Assembly (NCBI GenBank): GCA_029287615.1
Contig: JARFQV010000276.1
Coordinates: 1 to 45,222 of the forward strand
Direction of reading: 5' to 3'
DNA from: Pseudomonadota bacterium
GTDB taxonomy: Bacteria > Pseudomonadota > Gammaproteobacteria > UBA9214
Length of the DNA: 45,222 nucleotides
Under the pieces are notes generated by a model that made no database searches, was not told where the DNA came from, and worked only from the letters and a program-made list of their open reading frames with translations. Below are positions 1-9,665 of the stretch, piece after piece (the stretch's first letter is position 1; each line of letters starts with the position of its first letter). A program made the position numbers and the translations under genes.

Positions 1-1214
1 CCGTGACCGATCTCGCGGCGCTTGGGACTGCCAACACGCCCGGTTTCGCCAACACAATAGGGAGGAAAATTGTAGTGAAGCATAAACTGCTCACGCCTTG
101 TGCCCTGAAGCGAGTCGATGATCTGTGCATCACGTGCCGTACCCAGTGTTGTAACAACCAGGGCCTGGGTTTCACCACGGGTGAACAGGGCGGAACCATG
201 CGTCCTCGGGAGAACACCGGTACGAACGGTAATCGGTCTTACGGTCCTGGTGTCGCGACCGTCAATGCGCGGATTACCCGCCAGGATCTGGCCACGCACC
301 GTGGACTTTTCCAGTTTGGCAATGGCACCGCTGACTTCATCGGTCGTGAAATCGCTGTCGACCTCGTCACCGGCCAGTGATGCGATCGTTTCCTCCCGTA
401 TGGTATTCAATCTTGCGTAGCGTTCCTGCTTGTCACTGATCGTATAGGCCTCGGCCAGCGCCGCGCCACAGGCAGTCTGGACCGCCTCGTTCAGTGCCAC
501 GTTTTCCGCAGGCGCCTCCCATTCCCAGGCGGTAACGCCGACTTCGCCTGCCATCTCCCTGATTGCCGAGATGACAGTCTGCATTTGTTCATGGCCATAC
601 ATCACGGCACCCAGCATCACATCTTCGGGTAATTCCTTGGCCTCTGATTCAACCATCAGTACCGCGTTTTCAGTACCCGCAACCACCAGGTCGAGACGGG
701 AATCCTCCAACTGTGATGCGGTCGGATTCAGCACGTACTGACCGTCGATATGACCAACCCTGGCCGCACCGACCGGTCCGTTGAAGGGCAGCCCTGAGAG
801 AGAGACAGCTGCGGATGCACCGATCAGGGAGGGTATATCCGGATTGATTTCGGGATCCAGCGACATGACAGTAAGGATGACCTGCACCTCATTGGTAAAC
901 CCCTTCGGAAACAGGGGGCGCAATGGCCGGTCAATCAGTCGCGATACCAGGGTTTCGTTTTCGCTGGGACGTCCTTCACGCCGAAAGAATCCTCCTGGAA
1001 TCTGGCCGGCAGCATAGGTCCGTTCCTGATAATCCACTGTCATGGGAAAAAAATCCCGTCCCTCGATCGCCTTGCCCAGTCCAACCGCCGTAGCGAGTAC
1101 GATGGTATCCCCCATACTGACCATGACGGATCCACCAGCCTGCCGGGCTATTTCACCAGTCTCCAGAGTGACGGTATGATCACCGTACTGAAATGTTTTT
1201 TTAATGGGATTCAC
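1..1214 (-). CDS. pnp: Polyribonucleotide nucleotidyltransferase (PNPase), 5' part only
   Basis: Phosphorolytic 3'-5' exoribonuclease that degrades mRNA to nucleoside diphosphates, often within the RNase E degradosome. The reading frame is open from a GTG at 1214 to the window edge, giving about 404 of the usual 700 residues: the first RNase PH-like core, the linking helical domain and the beginning of the second core. The segment [13 protein letters not shown] followed by [13 protein letters not shown] near the edge is highly characteristic of PNPase. The GTG start is supported by AAGGAA seven bases upstream and by the typical N-terminus ([13 protein letters not shown]). The KH and S1 RNA-binding domains lie outside the window. 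It follows rpsO by about 50 bp, the standard rpsO-pnp arrangement. Confidence 0.97.
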   Translation of the reverse strand, partial: MNPIKKTFQYGDHTVTLETGEIARQAGGSVMVSMGDTIVLATAVGLGKAIEGRDFFPMTVDYQERTYAAGQIPGGFFRREGRPSENETLVSRLIDRPLRPLFPKGFTNEVQVILTVMSLDPEINPDIPSLIGASAAVSLSGLPFNGPVGAARVGHIDGQYVLNPTASQLEDSRLDLVVAGTENAVLMVESEAKELPEDVMLGAVMYGHEQMQTVISAIREMAGEVGVTAWEWEAPAENVALNEAVQTACGAALAEAYTISDKQERYARLNTIREETIASLAGDEVDSDFTTDEVSGAIAKLEKSTVRGQILAGNPRIDGRDTRTVRPITVRTGVLPRTHGSALFTRGETQALVVTTLGTARDAQIIDSLQGTRREQFMLHYNFPPYCVGETGRVGSPKRREIGH

Positions 1215-1265
1215 GAGCGGTTCCTTAAAGACGGATTGACAATGGATGCAAGAGGTGGGGCTTGA

Positions 1266-1535
1266 TCAGCGACGCAGACCCAGCTTGCTGATGAGTTCCT
1301 GGTAGCGGGTACTGTCCTTACGCTTCAGATAGTCAAGCAGCTTGCGTCGCTTGTTGACCATTCTGAGCAGGCCCTGTCTTGAATGATGATCATGTTTGTG
1401 AACGGCAAAATGATCCATCAGATGCTGAATATTGGCGGTCAGAAGCGCCACCTGGACCTCCGGAGACCCGGTATCTGCGTTTCCCCGCTGATAATCACTG
1501 ACAATCTGACCCTTTTGTTCGGTACTTAACGCCAT
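1266..1535 (-). CDS. rpsO: 30S ribosomal protein S15
   Basis: Small-subunit ribosomal protein that binds the three-way junction in the central domain of 16S rRNA early in assembly. At 89 residues it has exactly the family length. The conserved [15 protein letters not shown] and [11 protein letters not shown] segments are all present. AGGAG lies nine bases before the ATG. It sits between truB and pnp as in most gammaproteobacteria. A hairpin just before the ribosome binding site (1551-1584) could be used for autoregulation, as S15 does in E. coli; that is inference. Confidence 0.98.
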   Translation of the reverse strand: MALSTEQKGQIVSDYQRGNADTGSPEVQVALLTANIQHLMDHFAVHKHDHHSRQGLLRMVNKRRKLLDYLKRKDSTRYQELISKLGLRR

Positions 1536-1550
1536 GAATGCATACTCCTG

Positions 1551-1584
1551 AAAATACCCGTAAATTTCCGGGGGTGTGTATTTT
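1551..1584 (-). promoter_or_regulatory. Candidate structured rpsO leader
   Basis: Two nested inverted repeats lie immediately upstream of the rpsO ribosome binding site: AAAATA at 1551-1556 pairs with TATTTT at 1579-1584, and CCCG at 1557-1560 pairs with CGGG at 1569-1572 across an 8-base loop. In E. coli, S15 represses its own translation by stabilising a leader pseudoknot at this place. The shape here is only suggestive, and no pseudoknot partner was established. Confidence 0.4.
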
Positions 1585-1617
1585 AACTGTCAGCCGGGCT
1601 GGCCACAAGGACCAGAC

Positions 1618-2538
1618 CTAGGCAATATTGACCAGACGCCGCGGGGCCACCCTTCCGTCGTCGAGAATCTGTCCCATACCGAGAAATTTATGGTCATTGG
1701 CAAATAGCCGCACCCACCCGTCGGTGGGGGCATGCGGTACGAGTACTGGCTGGCCCTGGCGAAGATAATAGGCTGCATCCGACGACAGACAGACATCCGG
1801 CCACTGTGACAGACCGCTTTCCATCGGCAGCAGGAACTTGTCCAGCGCCTCCGGACCCTGCTCGGCCAGGTCCCTGAGTTCTTCCAGGCCAATCATGTTG
1901 TCCGTACCCTCATAGGGACCCACTCCCAAGCGGCGCAAACCGGCAACATGCGCTCCGCAACCCAGCATCTCGCCGATATCTTCCGCGAGGGTGCGAACAT
2001 AGGTCCCCTTGGAACAATGCACGTCAATATCCAGAATCGGTGAGTCCCACTGCAAGATGCTCAAACTGTGGATCGTGATGGTGCGCGCCTTCCGCTCTAC
2101 CTCCACACCCTGCCGGGCCAGCTTGTACAGGCGTTGCCCCTTGTGCTTGATAGCCGAATACATCGGTGGCACCTGATCAACCACGCCACGGAAATGCTCG
2201 ACAACCGCCTCGATACGCGCCAGATCCAGGTCACCCGGAGTACTGCTGGCGATAATCTCTCCCTCGGCATCCCCCGTGCTGGTCCGCTCACCCAGCTTGC
2301 AGGACACCTGATAGTGCTTGTCTGCATCCAGCAGGAAGCCGGAAACCTTGGTAGCTTCTCCGAAACAGACCGGAAGCAATCCACTGGCCAGTGGATCCAG
2401 GCTACCCGTGTGACCCGCTTTGCGGGCACGGTACAGGGTTTTCACGATCTGCAGCGATTTGTTGGAGGTCAGCCCGGAAGGCTTGTCCAGCAACAGAATG
2501 CCATTGACGGACCGCTGATTTCCCTGCCGACGTCTCAT
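1618..2538 (-). CDS. truB: tRNA pseudouridine(55) synthase TruB
   Basis: Converts uridine 55 in the T-loop of tRNAs to pseudouridine and acts as a tRNA folding chaperone. The 306-residue product carries the catalytic motif [11 protein letters not shown] (Asp at about residue 45), followed by [11 protein letters not shown], and the [13 protein letters not shown] motif near residue 180, all diagnostic of TruB. A small C-terminal PUA-like domain follows. The ATG at 2538 has GGAG six bases upstream. It lies 27 bp after rbfA and 82 bp before rpsO in the translation operon. Confidence 0.97.
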   Translation of the reverse strand: MRRRQGNQRSVNGILLLDKPSGLTSNKSLQIVKTLYRARKAGHTGSLDPLASGLLPVCFGEATKVSGFLLDADKHYQVSCKLGERTSTGDAEGEIIASSTPGDLDLARIEAVVEHFRGVVDQVPPMYSAIKHKGQRLYKLARQGVEVERKARTITIHSLSILQWDSPILDIDVHCSKGTYVRTLAEDIGEMLGCGAHVAGLRRLGVGPYEGTDNMIGLEELRDLAEQGPEALDKFLLPMESGLSQWPDVCLSSDAAYYLRQGQPVLVPHAPTDGWVRLFANDHKFLGMGQILDDGRVAPRRLVNIA

Positions 2539-2565
2539 TTCCTGCTCCCGCGGATCGTCCAGTTC

Positions 2566-2952
2566 TCAATCATCATCCTTGTCACCCACCGATGAACAGG
2601 TGTCGCCGTCCACCGCCTTGTCGATCAGCGCGCTCAGGCGGGCGCCTTTCTCCAGCGACCGGTCATGCACGAAACGAAGTTCCGGCACTGTGCGCGTAAT
2701 CATTTGCTGTCCCAGACGCCGGCGCAGAAAACCCGCCGCATGATTCAATACCTTCCCGGTATCCTTGTTCTGTCCTTCCTTGCCCAGGACGGTAAAGTAC
2801 ACCGTCGCATAGGCCAGATCCCTGGACACTTCCACACCCGAGATACTGACCATGCCCAGACGGGGATCCATGAGTTCGAGCTGGATCAGTTCGGCAAGTT
2901 CACGCTGGATCTGCTCAGCAACCCGGCGGGCACGTGGGAATTCCCTTGGCAT
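2566..2952 (-). CDS. rbfA: 30S ribosome-binding factor RbfA
   Basis: Late assembly and cold-adaptation factor of the 30S subunit, binding near helix 1 of 16S rRNA with a single KH-like domain. The 128-residue protein begins MPREFPRARRVAEQIQREL and contains the family signature LMDPRLGMVSISGVEVSRD followed by AYATVYFTVLG. The C-terminal 25 residues are acidic and probably flexible. The gap to infB upstream is 354 bp, unusually long for this operon, and holds a small ORF described separately. Confidence 0.96.
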   Translation of the reverse strand: MPREFPRARRVAEQIQRELAELIQLELMDPRLGMVSISGVEVSRDLAYATVYFTVLGKEGQNKDTGKVLNHAAGFLRRRLGQQMITRTVPELRFVHDRSLEKGARLSALIDKAVDGDTCSSVGDKDDD

Positions 2953-2976
2953 GACCTGTCTATACCCGGATTCAGG

Positions 2977-3243
2977 TTACTGCGGTATCCAGCCCGGGTT
3001 CCTCACCACGGGCAGGTGCACGCTCAGGAACCTGGATTGTTCACCCCATCCCGCGGGGCTTAGCCGGTACAGGACCTCGTTGCGGACATCCTGTATCGCT
3101 TGCACGGATTCTGCTCCGGCAGGCTCGACAGCGGGGATAGGGGGAGCGGCAGGACGACAAGGCAGGATGCCCGTGCCAAGCATACCCGGAACGGCCGGTA
3201 TAAAAGCTGCTGTGCTATCAAAGATCGGGCAAGGGCTCGTCAT
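2977..3243 (-). CDS. Small ORF of unknown function between infB and rbfA
   Basis: An 88-codon frame from ATG 3243 fills most of the infB-rbfA gap. A full AGGAGG lies at 3257-3262, but 13 bases from the ATG, which is longer than ideal; no other start in this frame fits better. The product is rich in proline and alanine in its first half (PAAPPIPAVEPAG), with no signal peptide, membrane segment or motif that I recognise. Some bacteria carry a DUF503 gene here, but this sequence has none of the DUF503 features. It may be a real small protein or simply a spacer with a chance ORF. Confidence 0.3.
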   Translation of the reverse strand: MTSPCPIFDSTAAFIPAVPGMLGTGILPCRPAAPPIPAVEPAGAESVQAIQDVRNEVLYRLSPAGWGEQSRFLSVHLPVVRNPGWIPQ

Positions 3244-3306
3244 CGTGGCAAGCTATCCTCCTGGGTGATCATTACAGTGGTATGGATCAGGCCGGGCAGC
3301 TTCGCA

Positions 3307-5874
3307 CTACAGCTTGCGGGCGACTTCCACTCTTTCAAATATTTCAATCTGATCACCAGCCCTGATATCGGTGTAGTTTTTCACCCCGATGCCACATTCA
3401 GTTCCGGCCTTGACCTCGTTTACATCATCCTTGAAGCGTCGCAACGACTCCAGTTCACCCTCGAAGATCACCACATTATCCCGCAAGACACGGATTGGCT
3501 CGCTCTTGCGCACCACTCCCTCCAGTACAATCGCACCGGCGATGTCCCCGTATCTGCGTGAACGGAAAACCTCTTTCACCTCAGCCAGACCGATAATCTG
3601 CTCCTTGAGTTCCGGCGACAACATGCCGCTCAATGCCTGCTTGACCTCGTCGATGGCATCGTAGATGACACTGTAATAATGAAGATCGACGCCCTGCTCC
3701 TCGATGATCCGGCGGGCAGAGGCATCGGCGCGTACATTGAAGCCGATCAGGATGGCATTGGAGGCAACGGCCAGGTTTACATCCGATTCATTGATACCGC
3801 CAACACCACTGGAGACGATCTTGACCGAAACTTCCTCATCACCGGAAATGATCTTGGTAAGTGCTTCCGACAACGCCTCCGCGCTGCCCTGAACATCCGC
3901 CTTGAGTACTATGTTCAGACTGGAAGTCTGGCCATCTCCCATCTGGGTGAAGATATCGTCGAGCTTGGCCTGCTGCTGGCGCGCGAGCTTGATATCGCGG
4001 GACTTGTCCTGACGAAACATGGCGATTTCCCGCGCCTTTCTTTCATCGGCAACGACTGCGACCTCATCACCTGCATTCGGTACCGCTGAGAGGCCAAGTA
4101 CCAGTGCCGGCATGGACGGACCTGCCTCGAGAATCTGCCTGCCGTTCTCGTCAAACATGGCCCGCACCCTGCCGTATTCCTGACCGGTCAGGATCAGGTC
4201 ACCCTTGCGCAGGGCGCCGTTCTGCACAAGCACCGTAGCCACCGGGCCACGGCCCTTGTCCAGACTCGACTCAACCACGATACCGGTTGCAGGACAGTCT
4301 CGAACGGCGGTCAGCTCCAGCACCTCGGATTGCAGCAGGATGGCATCCAGCAGGTCATCGATTCCTTCCCCGGTCTTGGCCGAGACGGAAACAAACATGG
4401 TATCACCGCCCCAGTCCTCGGGAATCACCTCCAGGGCAGAGAGTTCGTTCTTGACCCGGTCGGCATCGGCCTCGGGTTTATCAATCTTGTTGACGGCGAC
4501 CACGAGAGGAACATTGGCCGCACGGGCGTGCTGTACCGCCTCCTGTGTCTGGGGTTTAACCCCGTCGTCTGCTGCAACGACCAGGACCACGATATCGGTC
4601 ACCTGTGCACCGCGTGCCCGCATGGCAGTGAAAGCGGCATGTCCCGGTGTATCCAGGAAGCTGATCATTCCTTTCTGCGTTTCCACATGGTAGGCGCCGA
4701 TATGCTGGGTAATGCCGCCAGCCTCGCCATCGGCAACCCGGGTACGACGGATATGATCCAGCAGTGAGGTTTTACCATGATCGACGTGACCCATGATGGT
4801 CACCACCGGAGGACGTGGCAGGTGCTCTCCCCTGACTTCACTGACCTGCTTCTGAAGCTCGGCTTCCAGCACATTTTCCTGCAGGGGCTTCGCGATATGC
4901 CCCATCTCCTCGACAATCAGACTGGCGGTATCCTGATCGATCGCCTGATTGATCGTGGCCATTACACCGATCTTCATCATGACCTTCATGACCTCGGCAG
5001 CCTTTACCGACATCTTCTGCGCGAGATCGGATACCACGATCGTCTCCGGTATCATCACCTCGCGCACAACCGGCGCCGTTGGTTTTTCGAAGCCGTGTTC
5101 ACCCGATGGTGCAATGGATACACGCCTGGGCCTGGCGGCCTTTTTCTTGCGCCGGCCACTCTTCCCGGCCGCGACATGCAATTCCTGACGACCGTATTTG
5201 GATCGGCCCACATCGGCAGCAGTACGCTTGCCCTTGCGATCTGTTTCCGGAGCCTTTTTCTGCTTCGTCTCCGTTACCGCGGGAGCTCCAGACTGAACCT
5301 GCTCCCTGGCCTCTTTCTCGGACCTTTCGCGCTCGGCCTTTTCGCGTTCCAGCCTCTCCTGCTCAGCGGCGCGCTTTTCTTCCTCTGCCTTCCGCTGCGC
5401 CTCTGCCTCGGCCCTGCGTTCCGCCTCGGCATCCCGTTTAGCTTGTTCGGCTGCATCGATTCTTGCCTGTTCCGCTGCCTCTTCATCCCGGCGCTGCTGT
5501 TCTTCCGCCAGCAGATCGGCACGCTTGACGTAGGTACGTTTTCTGCGTACCTCTACATTCACTGTCTTGGATTCGCTGCGAGCTCCCCTGCCCAGGCTGC
5601 CGCGTCCGGTCGGGGTACGGCCTGTCGAAACCGGCGTTCGCAGTTCAGTGTGGGTCTTTCTGCGCAGGGTAATCTTTCTGGGCTCCGCGACCTTTTTATC
5701 TCTGGTCCTGCCATGGCTTTTCTTGAGATAGTCGAGCAGCTGTGACTTTTCGTTGTCTCCTATGGTCGCTTTCTCGTCCGAGACTGGCAGACCGGCCTCC
5801 CCCAACTGGGCAATCAGCCGCTCAACCGGAACCCCGACCACGTCCGCAAACTCTTTTACTGTAACTTCCGTCAT
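3307..5874 (-). CDS. infB: Translation initiation factor IF-2
   Basis: GTPase that brings formylmethionyl-tRNA to the 30S subunit and promotes subunit joining. The 855-residue protein has the N-terminal IF2-N module ([20 protein letters not shown]), a highly charged Glu/Arg/Lys/Ala-rich helical linker at roughly residues 120-205, a second IF2-N-like domain, then the G domain with [11 protein letters not shown] (about 361-371), [15 protein letters not shown] and NKIDKPEAD, and the C-terminal domains that bind the initiator tRNA. I place the start at ATG 5874 ([10 protein letters not shown]) with GGAG ten bases upstream. A frame opening at 5928 would run into nusA. A neighbouring fMet tRNA gene keeps the initiation machinery together. 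Confidence 0.97.
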   Translation of the reverse strand: MTEVTVKEFADVVGVPVERLIAQLGEAGLPVSDEKATIGDNEKSQLLDYLKKSHGRTRDKKVAEPRKITLRRKTHTELRTPVSTGRTPTGRGSLGRGARSESKTVNVEVRRKRTYVKRADLLAEEQQRRDEEAAEQARIDAAEQAKRDAEAERRAEAEAQRKAEEEKRAAEQERLEREKAERERSEKEAREQVQSGAPAVTETKQKKAPETDRKGKRTAADVGRSKYGRQELHVAAGKSGRRKKKAARPRRVSIAPSGEHGFEKPTAPVVREVMIPETIVVSDLAQKMSVKAAEVMKVMMKIGVMATINQAIDQDTASLIVEEMGHIAKPLQENVLEAELQKQVSEVRGEHLPRPPVVTIMGHVDHGKTSLLDHIRRTRVADGEAGGITQHIGAYHVETQKGMISFLDTPGHAAFTAMRARGAQVTDIVVLVVAADDGVKPQTQEAVQHARAANVPLVVAVNKIDKPEADADRVKNELSALEVIPEDWGGDTMFVSVSAKTGEGIDDLLDAILLQSEVLELTAVRDCPATGIVVESSLDKGRGPVATVLVQNGALRKGDLILTGQEYGRVRAMFDENGRQILEAGPSMPALVLGLSAVPNAGDEVAVVADERKAREIAMFRQDKSRDIKLARQQQAKLDDIFTQMGDGQTSSLNIVLKADVQGSAEALSEALTKIISGDEEVSVKIVSSGVGGINESDVNLAVASNAILIGFNVRADASARRIIEEQGVDLHYYSVIYDAIDEVKQALSGMLSPELKEQIIGLAEVKEVFRSRRYGDIAGAIVLEGVVRKSEPIRVLRDNVVIFEGELESLRRFKDDVNEVKAGTECGIGVKNYTDIRAGDQIEIFERVEVARKL

Positions 5875-5893
5875 TATTTTGCTACTCCAGCTG

Positions 5894-7438
5894 TCAACCC
5901 TGCTCTTCCTCGGCAAACCATGGCGCACGCGCTGTCATGATCAGGCTGCCCGCACGCGCTTCATCCATCCCCTCGATCTCCATCAGTTCATCGACAGATT
6001 GTTCTGCCAGGTCTTCCATGGTGATTACTTTATGACTGGCAAGCTTGTAGGCCAATTCCGGATCCATCCCGTCCATTTCCAGCAGATCAGCTGCGGGCTC
6101 GGTATCACCGAGTTTCTCTTCGCTGATAATCGCCCTGGTTAACAGCATGTCCCTGGCCCTGCCACGCAGTTCATCCACCATCTCTTCCTCGAACTCCTCG
6201 ATCTGGAGCAGTTCGTTTTTAGGTACATAGGCGACTTCTTCCAGGCTGGAGAATCCTTCCTGTACCAGGATAGCCGCGATCTCATCATCGACATCCAGCT
6301 GTTCCTTGAACATTTCATAGAGTTCGCGGGACTCGGCCTCACCCTTTTCTTCTGCCTGAGCCTCGTCCATGACATTGAGTTCCCATCCCGTCAACTGACT
6401 GGCCAGTCGAACATTCTGCCCGCCGCGACCAATCGCCTGTGAAAGTTGTTCCTCGCTGACGGCAACATCCATGGTGTGAGAATCCTCATCCACGACGATG
6501 GACACGACCTCTGCCGGTGACATCGCATTGATAACAAACTGTGCCGGATTTTCGTCCCAGAGAATGATATCTACTCGCTCGCCGGACAATTCCGTGGAAA
6601 CGGTTTGTACCCGGGAACCACGCATACCAACGCAGGCACCGACCGGATCGATACGCTGATCAAAGGACTTGACCGCTATCTTGGCGCGAAGTCCCGGGTC
6701 ACGTGCTGCACCCAGTATCTCTATCAGGCCCTGCCCAACCTCCGGGACCTCCAGCTTGAACAGCTCAATCAGGAATTGGGGGACTACCCGGCTGACAAAA
6801 AGCTGCGGTCCCCTTGGTTCCGGCCGAACCTCCTGCAGGTAACCACGCAGCCGGTCACCCGGTCGGACTGCCTCGCGGGGTATCATCTCGTCGCGTGGTA
6901 TCAGCGCCTCGGCATTGCTGCCGAGATCCAGATAGATATTGCCACGCTCGACACGCTTTACAATACCGGTGACCAGGTCTCCAATGCGGTCTTTGTAGGC
7001 CTCGACTACCTGGTAACGCTCGGCTTCCCGTACTTTCTGAACGATGACCTGCTTGGCAGTCTGGGCACCGATACGCCCAAACTCGACCGATTCCATCGGT
7101 TCTTCGATATAGTCTCCGTGCTGTATATCGGGATTCTGTTCCCGTGCCTCGGTCAGTGGAATCTGGCGCTCGGGAAATTCATAGATCAGGACATCTTCTG
7201 CTGACTCGTCCCCGGCAGTCTCATCCCTGTCGATGGTCTCGTCCACGACCTGCCAGCGACGAAAGGTTTCGTAATCACCGGTATTGCGGTCAATCACCAC
7301 ACGAGCGTCGATCTCGCCACCATGCCGTTTCCTGGTCGCGGTTGCGAGTGCGGCCTCAATCGCCTCAAAAATCACCTCTTTGTCGATACCCTTTTCATTG
7401 GATACGACATCCACGACCAGCAAAATATCTTTGTCCAT
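5894..7438 (-). CDS. nusA: Transcription termination/antitermination factor NusA
   Basis: RNA polymerase-associated elongation factor that promotes pausing, hairpin-dependent termination and rRNA antitermination. The 514 residues show the N-terminal polymerase-binding domain ([20 protein letters not shown]), an S1 domain ([19 protein letters not shown]), two KH domains ([40 protein letters not shown]) and two C-terminal acidic repeats of the gammaproteobacterial type, the second ending near residue 510. GGAGG lies seven bases before the ATG. It sits between rimP and infB with short gaps. Confidence 0.98.
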   Translation of the reverse strand: MDKDILLVVDVVSNEKGIDKEVIFEAIEAALATATRKRHGGEIDARVVIDRNTGDYETFRRWQVVDETIDRDETAGDESAEDVLIYEFPERQIPLTEAREQNPDIQHGDYIEEPMESVEFGRIGAQTAKQVIVQKVREAERYQVVEAYKDRIGDLVTGIVKRVERGNIYLDLGSNAEALIPRDEMIPREAVRPGDRLRGYLQEVRPEPRGPQLFVSRVVPQFLIELFKLEVPEVGQGLIEILGAARDPGLRAKIAVKSFDQRIDPVGACVGMRGSRVQTVSTELSGERVDIILWDENPAQFVINAMSPAEVVSIVVDEDSHTMDVAVSEEQLSQAIGRGGQNVRLASQLTGWELNVMDEAQAEEKGEAESRELYEMFKEQLDVDDEIAAILVQEGFSSLEEVAYVPKNELLQIEEFEEEMVDELRGRARDMLLTRAIISEEKLGDTEPAADLLEMDGMDPELAYKLASHKVITMEDLAEQSVDELMEIEGMDEARAGSLIMTARAPWFAEEEQG

Positions 7439-7461
7439 CCTAATACCTCCACACTGTGCGA

Positions 7462-7908
7462 TCAGTACTCGGGTACCAGCCGCGCCTGTGCTATCTGGTC
7501 CAGCGGGATGGAAATGTTCTCTCCATCCTCTTCGATCAATACCGATTCACCCTCCAGACCCTGCAAAACACCACTGAACTTCCGTCGCCCGGACAACGGC
7601 GCCAGCAGCTTGATTTTCACTCTGCTACCGGCAAAGCGTTCATAGTCCTTTACCTTAAAGAGCAGCCTGTCCAGACCCGGGGATGACACCTCCAGGGTAT
7701 AGTGCCCCGGTATCGGGTCCTCCACGTCCAGGAGGCCGCTCAGCTGGTGACTGACCACCTGGCAGTCATCAACCGTAATACCGTTCTTACTGTCAATATA
7801 GACCCTCAACAAGGCACTTCCAGACAGATATTCCACGCCTGTCAGCTCATAGCCCAGGACCTCAACCGCCGGGGCGATCAGTTCGCCCAGTTCTCCGGCA
7901 TCCAGCAT
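7462..7908 (-). CDS. rimP: Ribosome maturation factor RimP
   Basis: Assembly factor for the 30S subunit, first gene of the nusA operon. From ATG 7908 the protein has 148 residues: an N-terminal alpha/beta domain ([20 protein letters not shown]), the central [20 protein letters not shown] signature and a C-terminal SH3-like barrel. A longer frame starts at 7950, but GGAG seven bases upstream and homology favour 7908. The longer frame would also run through the terminator-like hairpin at 7929-7949. Confidence 0.96.
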   Translation of the reverse strand: MLDAGELGELIAPAVEVLGYELTGVEYLSGSALLRVYIDSKNGITVDDCQVVSHQLSGLLDVEDPIPGHYTLEVSSPGLDRLLFKVKDYERFAGSRVKIKLLAPLSGRRKFSGVLQGLEGESVLIEEDGENISIPLDQIAQARLVPEY

Positions 7909-7928
7909 CTGTCCACTCCACCGGAAAC

Positions 7929-7949
7929 AAAAAATGGGCCAAAGGCCCA
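7929..7949 (-). terminator. Terminator-like hairpin in the rimP leader
   Basis: TGGGCC (7944-7949) and GGCCCA (7935-7940, as read on the minus strand) form a perfect 6-bp stem with a 3-base loop, followed directly by six T residues. It lies between the promoter at 7985 and the rimP ribosome binding site, so transcription must read through it to express rimP-nusA-infB. A premature terminator in front of rimP has been described as a leader family in gammaproteobacteria. That this one acts as an attenuator is inference. Confidence 0.65.
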
Positions 7950-7984
7950 CTCCATGTTCTGCTGTTTATTGGAATCCGCCCAGT

Positions 7985-8013
7985 ATTATAGCAAACTGCG
8001 CGATACTACCCAA
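7985..8013 (-). promoter_or_regulatory. Promoter of the rimP-nusA-infB operon
   Basis: On the minus strand a perfect TATAAT (7985-7990) is preceded by TGC, making an extended -10 element, and by TTGGGT (8008-8013) 17 bases further upstream. The transcript would begin near 7978, about 70 bases before the rimP ATG. The promoter lies just downstream of the terminator of the tRNA-fMet gene, so the operon gets its own start. Confidence 0.7.
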
Positions 8014-8064
8014 CCCGGATATTGACAGCACACCGGTAGCCCGATACGTGCCACCAGCGGCAAA

Positions 8065-8086
8065 TAAAAAACCCCGAAGTCGGGGT
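8065..8086 (-). terminator. Intrinsic terminator after the initiator tRNA gene
   Basis: On the minus strand ACCCCG and CGGGGT form a 6-bp stem with loop ACTT, followed by a run of T residues (8066-8070). It starts 12 bases after the tRNA CCA end, the usual place for a tRNA terminator. Confidence 0.8.
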
Positions 8087-8098
8087 CCCTGTCAAATC

Positions 8099-8175
8099 TG
8101 GTAGCGGGGGCAGGATTTGAACCTGCGACCTTCGGGTTATGAGCCCGACGAGCTGCCAGACTGCTCCACCCCGCA
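8099..8175 (-). tRNA. Initiator tRNA-fMet (anticodon CAT)
   Basis: A 77-base tRNA with encoded CCA. The anticodon loop CTCATAA is flanked by three consecutive G-C pairs (GGG/CCC), a hallmark of initiator tRNAs, and the T-loop GGTTCAAATCC is intact. Position 1 (T) and position 72 (T) do not pair, again as in initiators, although the commoner mismatch is C-A. It lies between nuoN and rimP. Confidence 0.97.
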
Positions 8176-8224
8176 TCAACGGCGTGTGAGTTTAGCGATT
8201 AGCTCGCCCAATTACAAGGGTGTG

Positions 8225-9664
8225 TCACGGAAAGGCGGCTGCACACAGCGAGAGCAATGCCCCCGGGAACAGGCCCAGTGCCAGCACCACCACACCGTTG
8301 GCACTGATAGCCAGGCGCATATCCATGCCCACGTTGATTGGTTCGTCTGATTCAGACTCGTCGAAGTACATGAGCTTGACCACCCGAATGTAATAGAAGG
8401 CACCGATGATGGAGAAAAAGACCGCCACCAGGGCAATCCATACCATATCAATCGCCACCACTGCCTCCAGCACCGACAGCTTGGCGTAGAAACCAACCGT
8501 TGGCGGCACACCGGCCATGGAAAACATCAGGATCAGCATGATGAAGGCAAACCAGGGACTGCGATTGTTCAGCCCCCTGAAGTCATCCAGACGCTCCGCC
8601 TCGAAACCGGAACGGCTGAGCAGAATGATCATACCGAAGGCGCCGATGGCCATCAGGGCATAGGTAACGGCATAGAACATCGCCGCGGAATATCCCTCGG
8701 GCGTTCCGGCCAGAACGCCGAGGAGCAGAAATCCCATATGTGAAATCGTCGAATAGGCCAGCATGCGCTTGAGATTGGTCTGGGCGATGGCAATTATATT
8801 ACCCACTGCCAGGGACAGGACCGCGAGGATCGCCAGCATACCCTGCCAGTCAGGCTGCAATCCCCCCATCGATTCCGCCAGCAGCCGCATGAGCATGGCA
8901 AATGCCGCGATCTTCGGCGCGCTCCCGATGAACAGGGTTACCGAAGTCGGCGCACCATGATAGACATCGGGAATCCACATATGAAACGGGACGGCCCCCA
9001 GTTTGAAGGCGAGACCGGCAACGACAAAACACAGGGCAAAGATCAGGATAATACTCCGATCTTCCGATCCCGCCACTGCCGCACCCACCTCACCGATATC
9101 CAGGCTGCCGGTCGCCCCATAGAGCATGGAGATGCCATACAGCAGCATGCCGGAGGCAAGCGCGCCAAGAACGAAATACTTCATGGCCGCCTCCGAAGCA
9201 GTGGGGGAATCCCTGTCGAACGCCACCATTGCGTACAGGGACAGGGACAGTAATTCCAGCCCGAGATAAATGGTCAGGAAACTGTGCGCCGAGACCAGGA
9301 CCATCATACCCAGCATGGCAAACAGCCCCAGGACATAATATTCGCCCTTGTACAGGCCCCTGTCCCGCAGGTAGCTCCTTGAATAGATGAAGACACCGGC
9401 GGTCACCACGTAAATGAACAGTTTCAGCAGCCCACCCATCGGATCGTGGACGAAGGTACCGTACATGGCCACGGTGGTGCCGGAGGGGTAATTCCCGAGC
9501 GTCAGCAGTGCAGCGCCCGCCAGAGTCAGCAGGGACAGGACATAGGTGACATCCCGGTTGCGTTCCGTGAGATAGAGGTCTACCACCAGCACCACGCAGG
9601 TCATCACCAGAACGAAGATTTCCGGTAACAGCAGACCGAATTCGGCCACTTGAATCGTATTCAT
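8225..9664 (-). CDS. nuoN: NADH-quinone oxidoreductase subunit N
   Basis: Antiporter-like proton-pumping membrane subunit of complex I, related to NuoL and NuoM. The 479-residue protein is hydrophobic throughout, with about 14 predicted membrane helices. It has the conserved Glu in [20 protein letters not shown] and the discontinuous-helix lysine region [40 protein letters not shown] is also typical. It is the last gene of the nuo operon, one base after nuoM and about 50 bp before the tRNA-fMet gene. Confidence 0.98.
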   Translation of the reverse strand: MNTIQVAEFGLLLPEIFVLVMTCVVLVVDLYLTERNRDVTYVLSLLTLAGAALLTLGNYPSGTTVAMYGTFVHDPMGGLLKLFIYVVTAGVFIYSRSYLRDRGLYKGEYYVLGLFAMLGMMVLVSAHSFLTIYLGLELLSLSLYAMVAFDRDSPTASEAAMKYFVLGALASGMLLYGISMLYGATGSLDIGEVGAAVAGSEDRSIILIFALCFVVAGLAFKLGAVPFHMWIPDVYHGAPTSVTLFIGSAPKIAAFAMLMRLLAESMGGLQPDWQGMLAILAVLSLAVGNIIAIAQTNLKRMLAYSTISHMGFLLLGVLAGTPEGYSAAMFYAVTYALMAIGAFGMIILLSRSGFEAERLDDFRGLNNRSPWFAFIMLILMFSMAGVPPTVGFYAKLSVLEAVVAIDMVWIALVAVFFSIIGAFYYIRVVKLMYFDESESDEPINVGMDMRLAISANGVVVLALGLFPGALLSLCAAAFP

Positions 9665-9665
9665 G

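Noticed and set aside
2953-3306. DUF503 gene between infB and rbfA
   Set aside because: None of the minus-strand frames in the gap shows the DUF503 pattern; only an unrelated 88-codon frame is present.
4777-5745. 322-codon open frame on the plus strand
   Set aside because: Antisense to infB; its Leu- and Phe-rich part mirrors the charged linker of IF-2.
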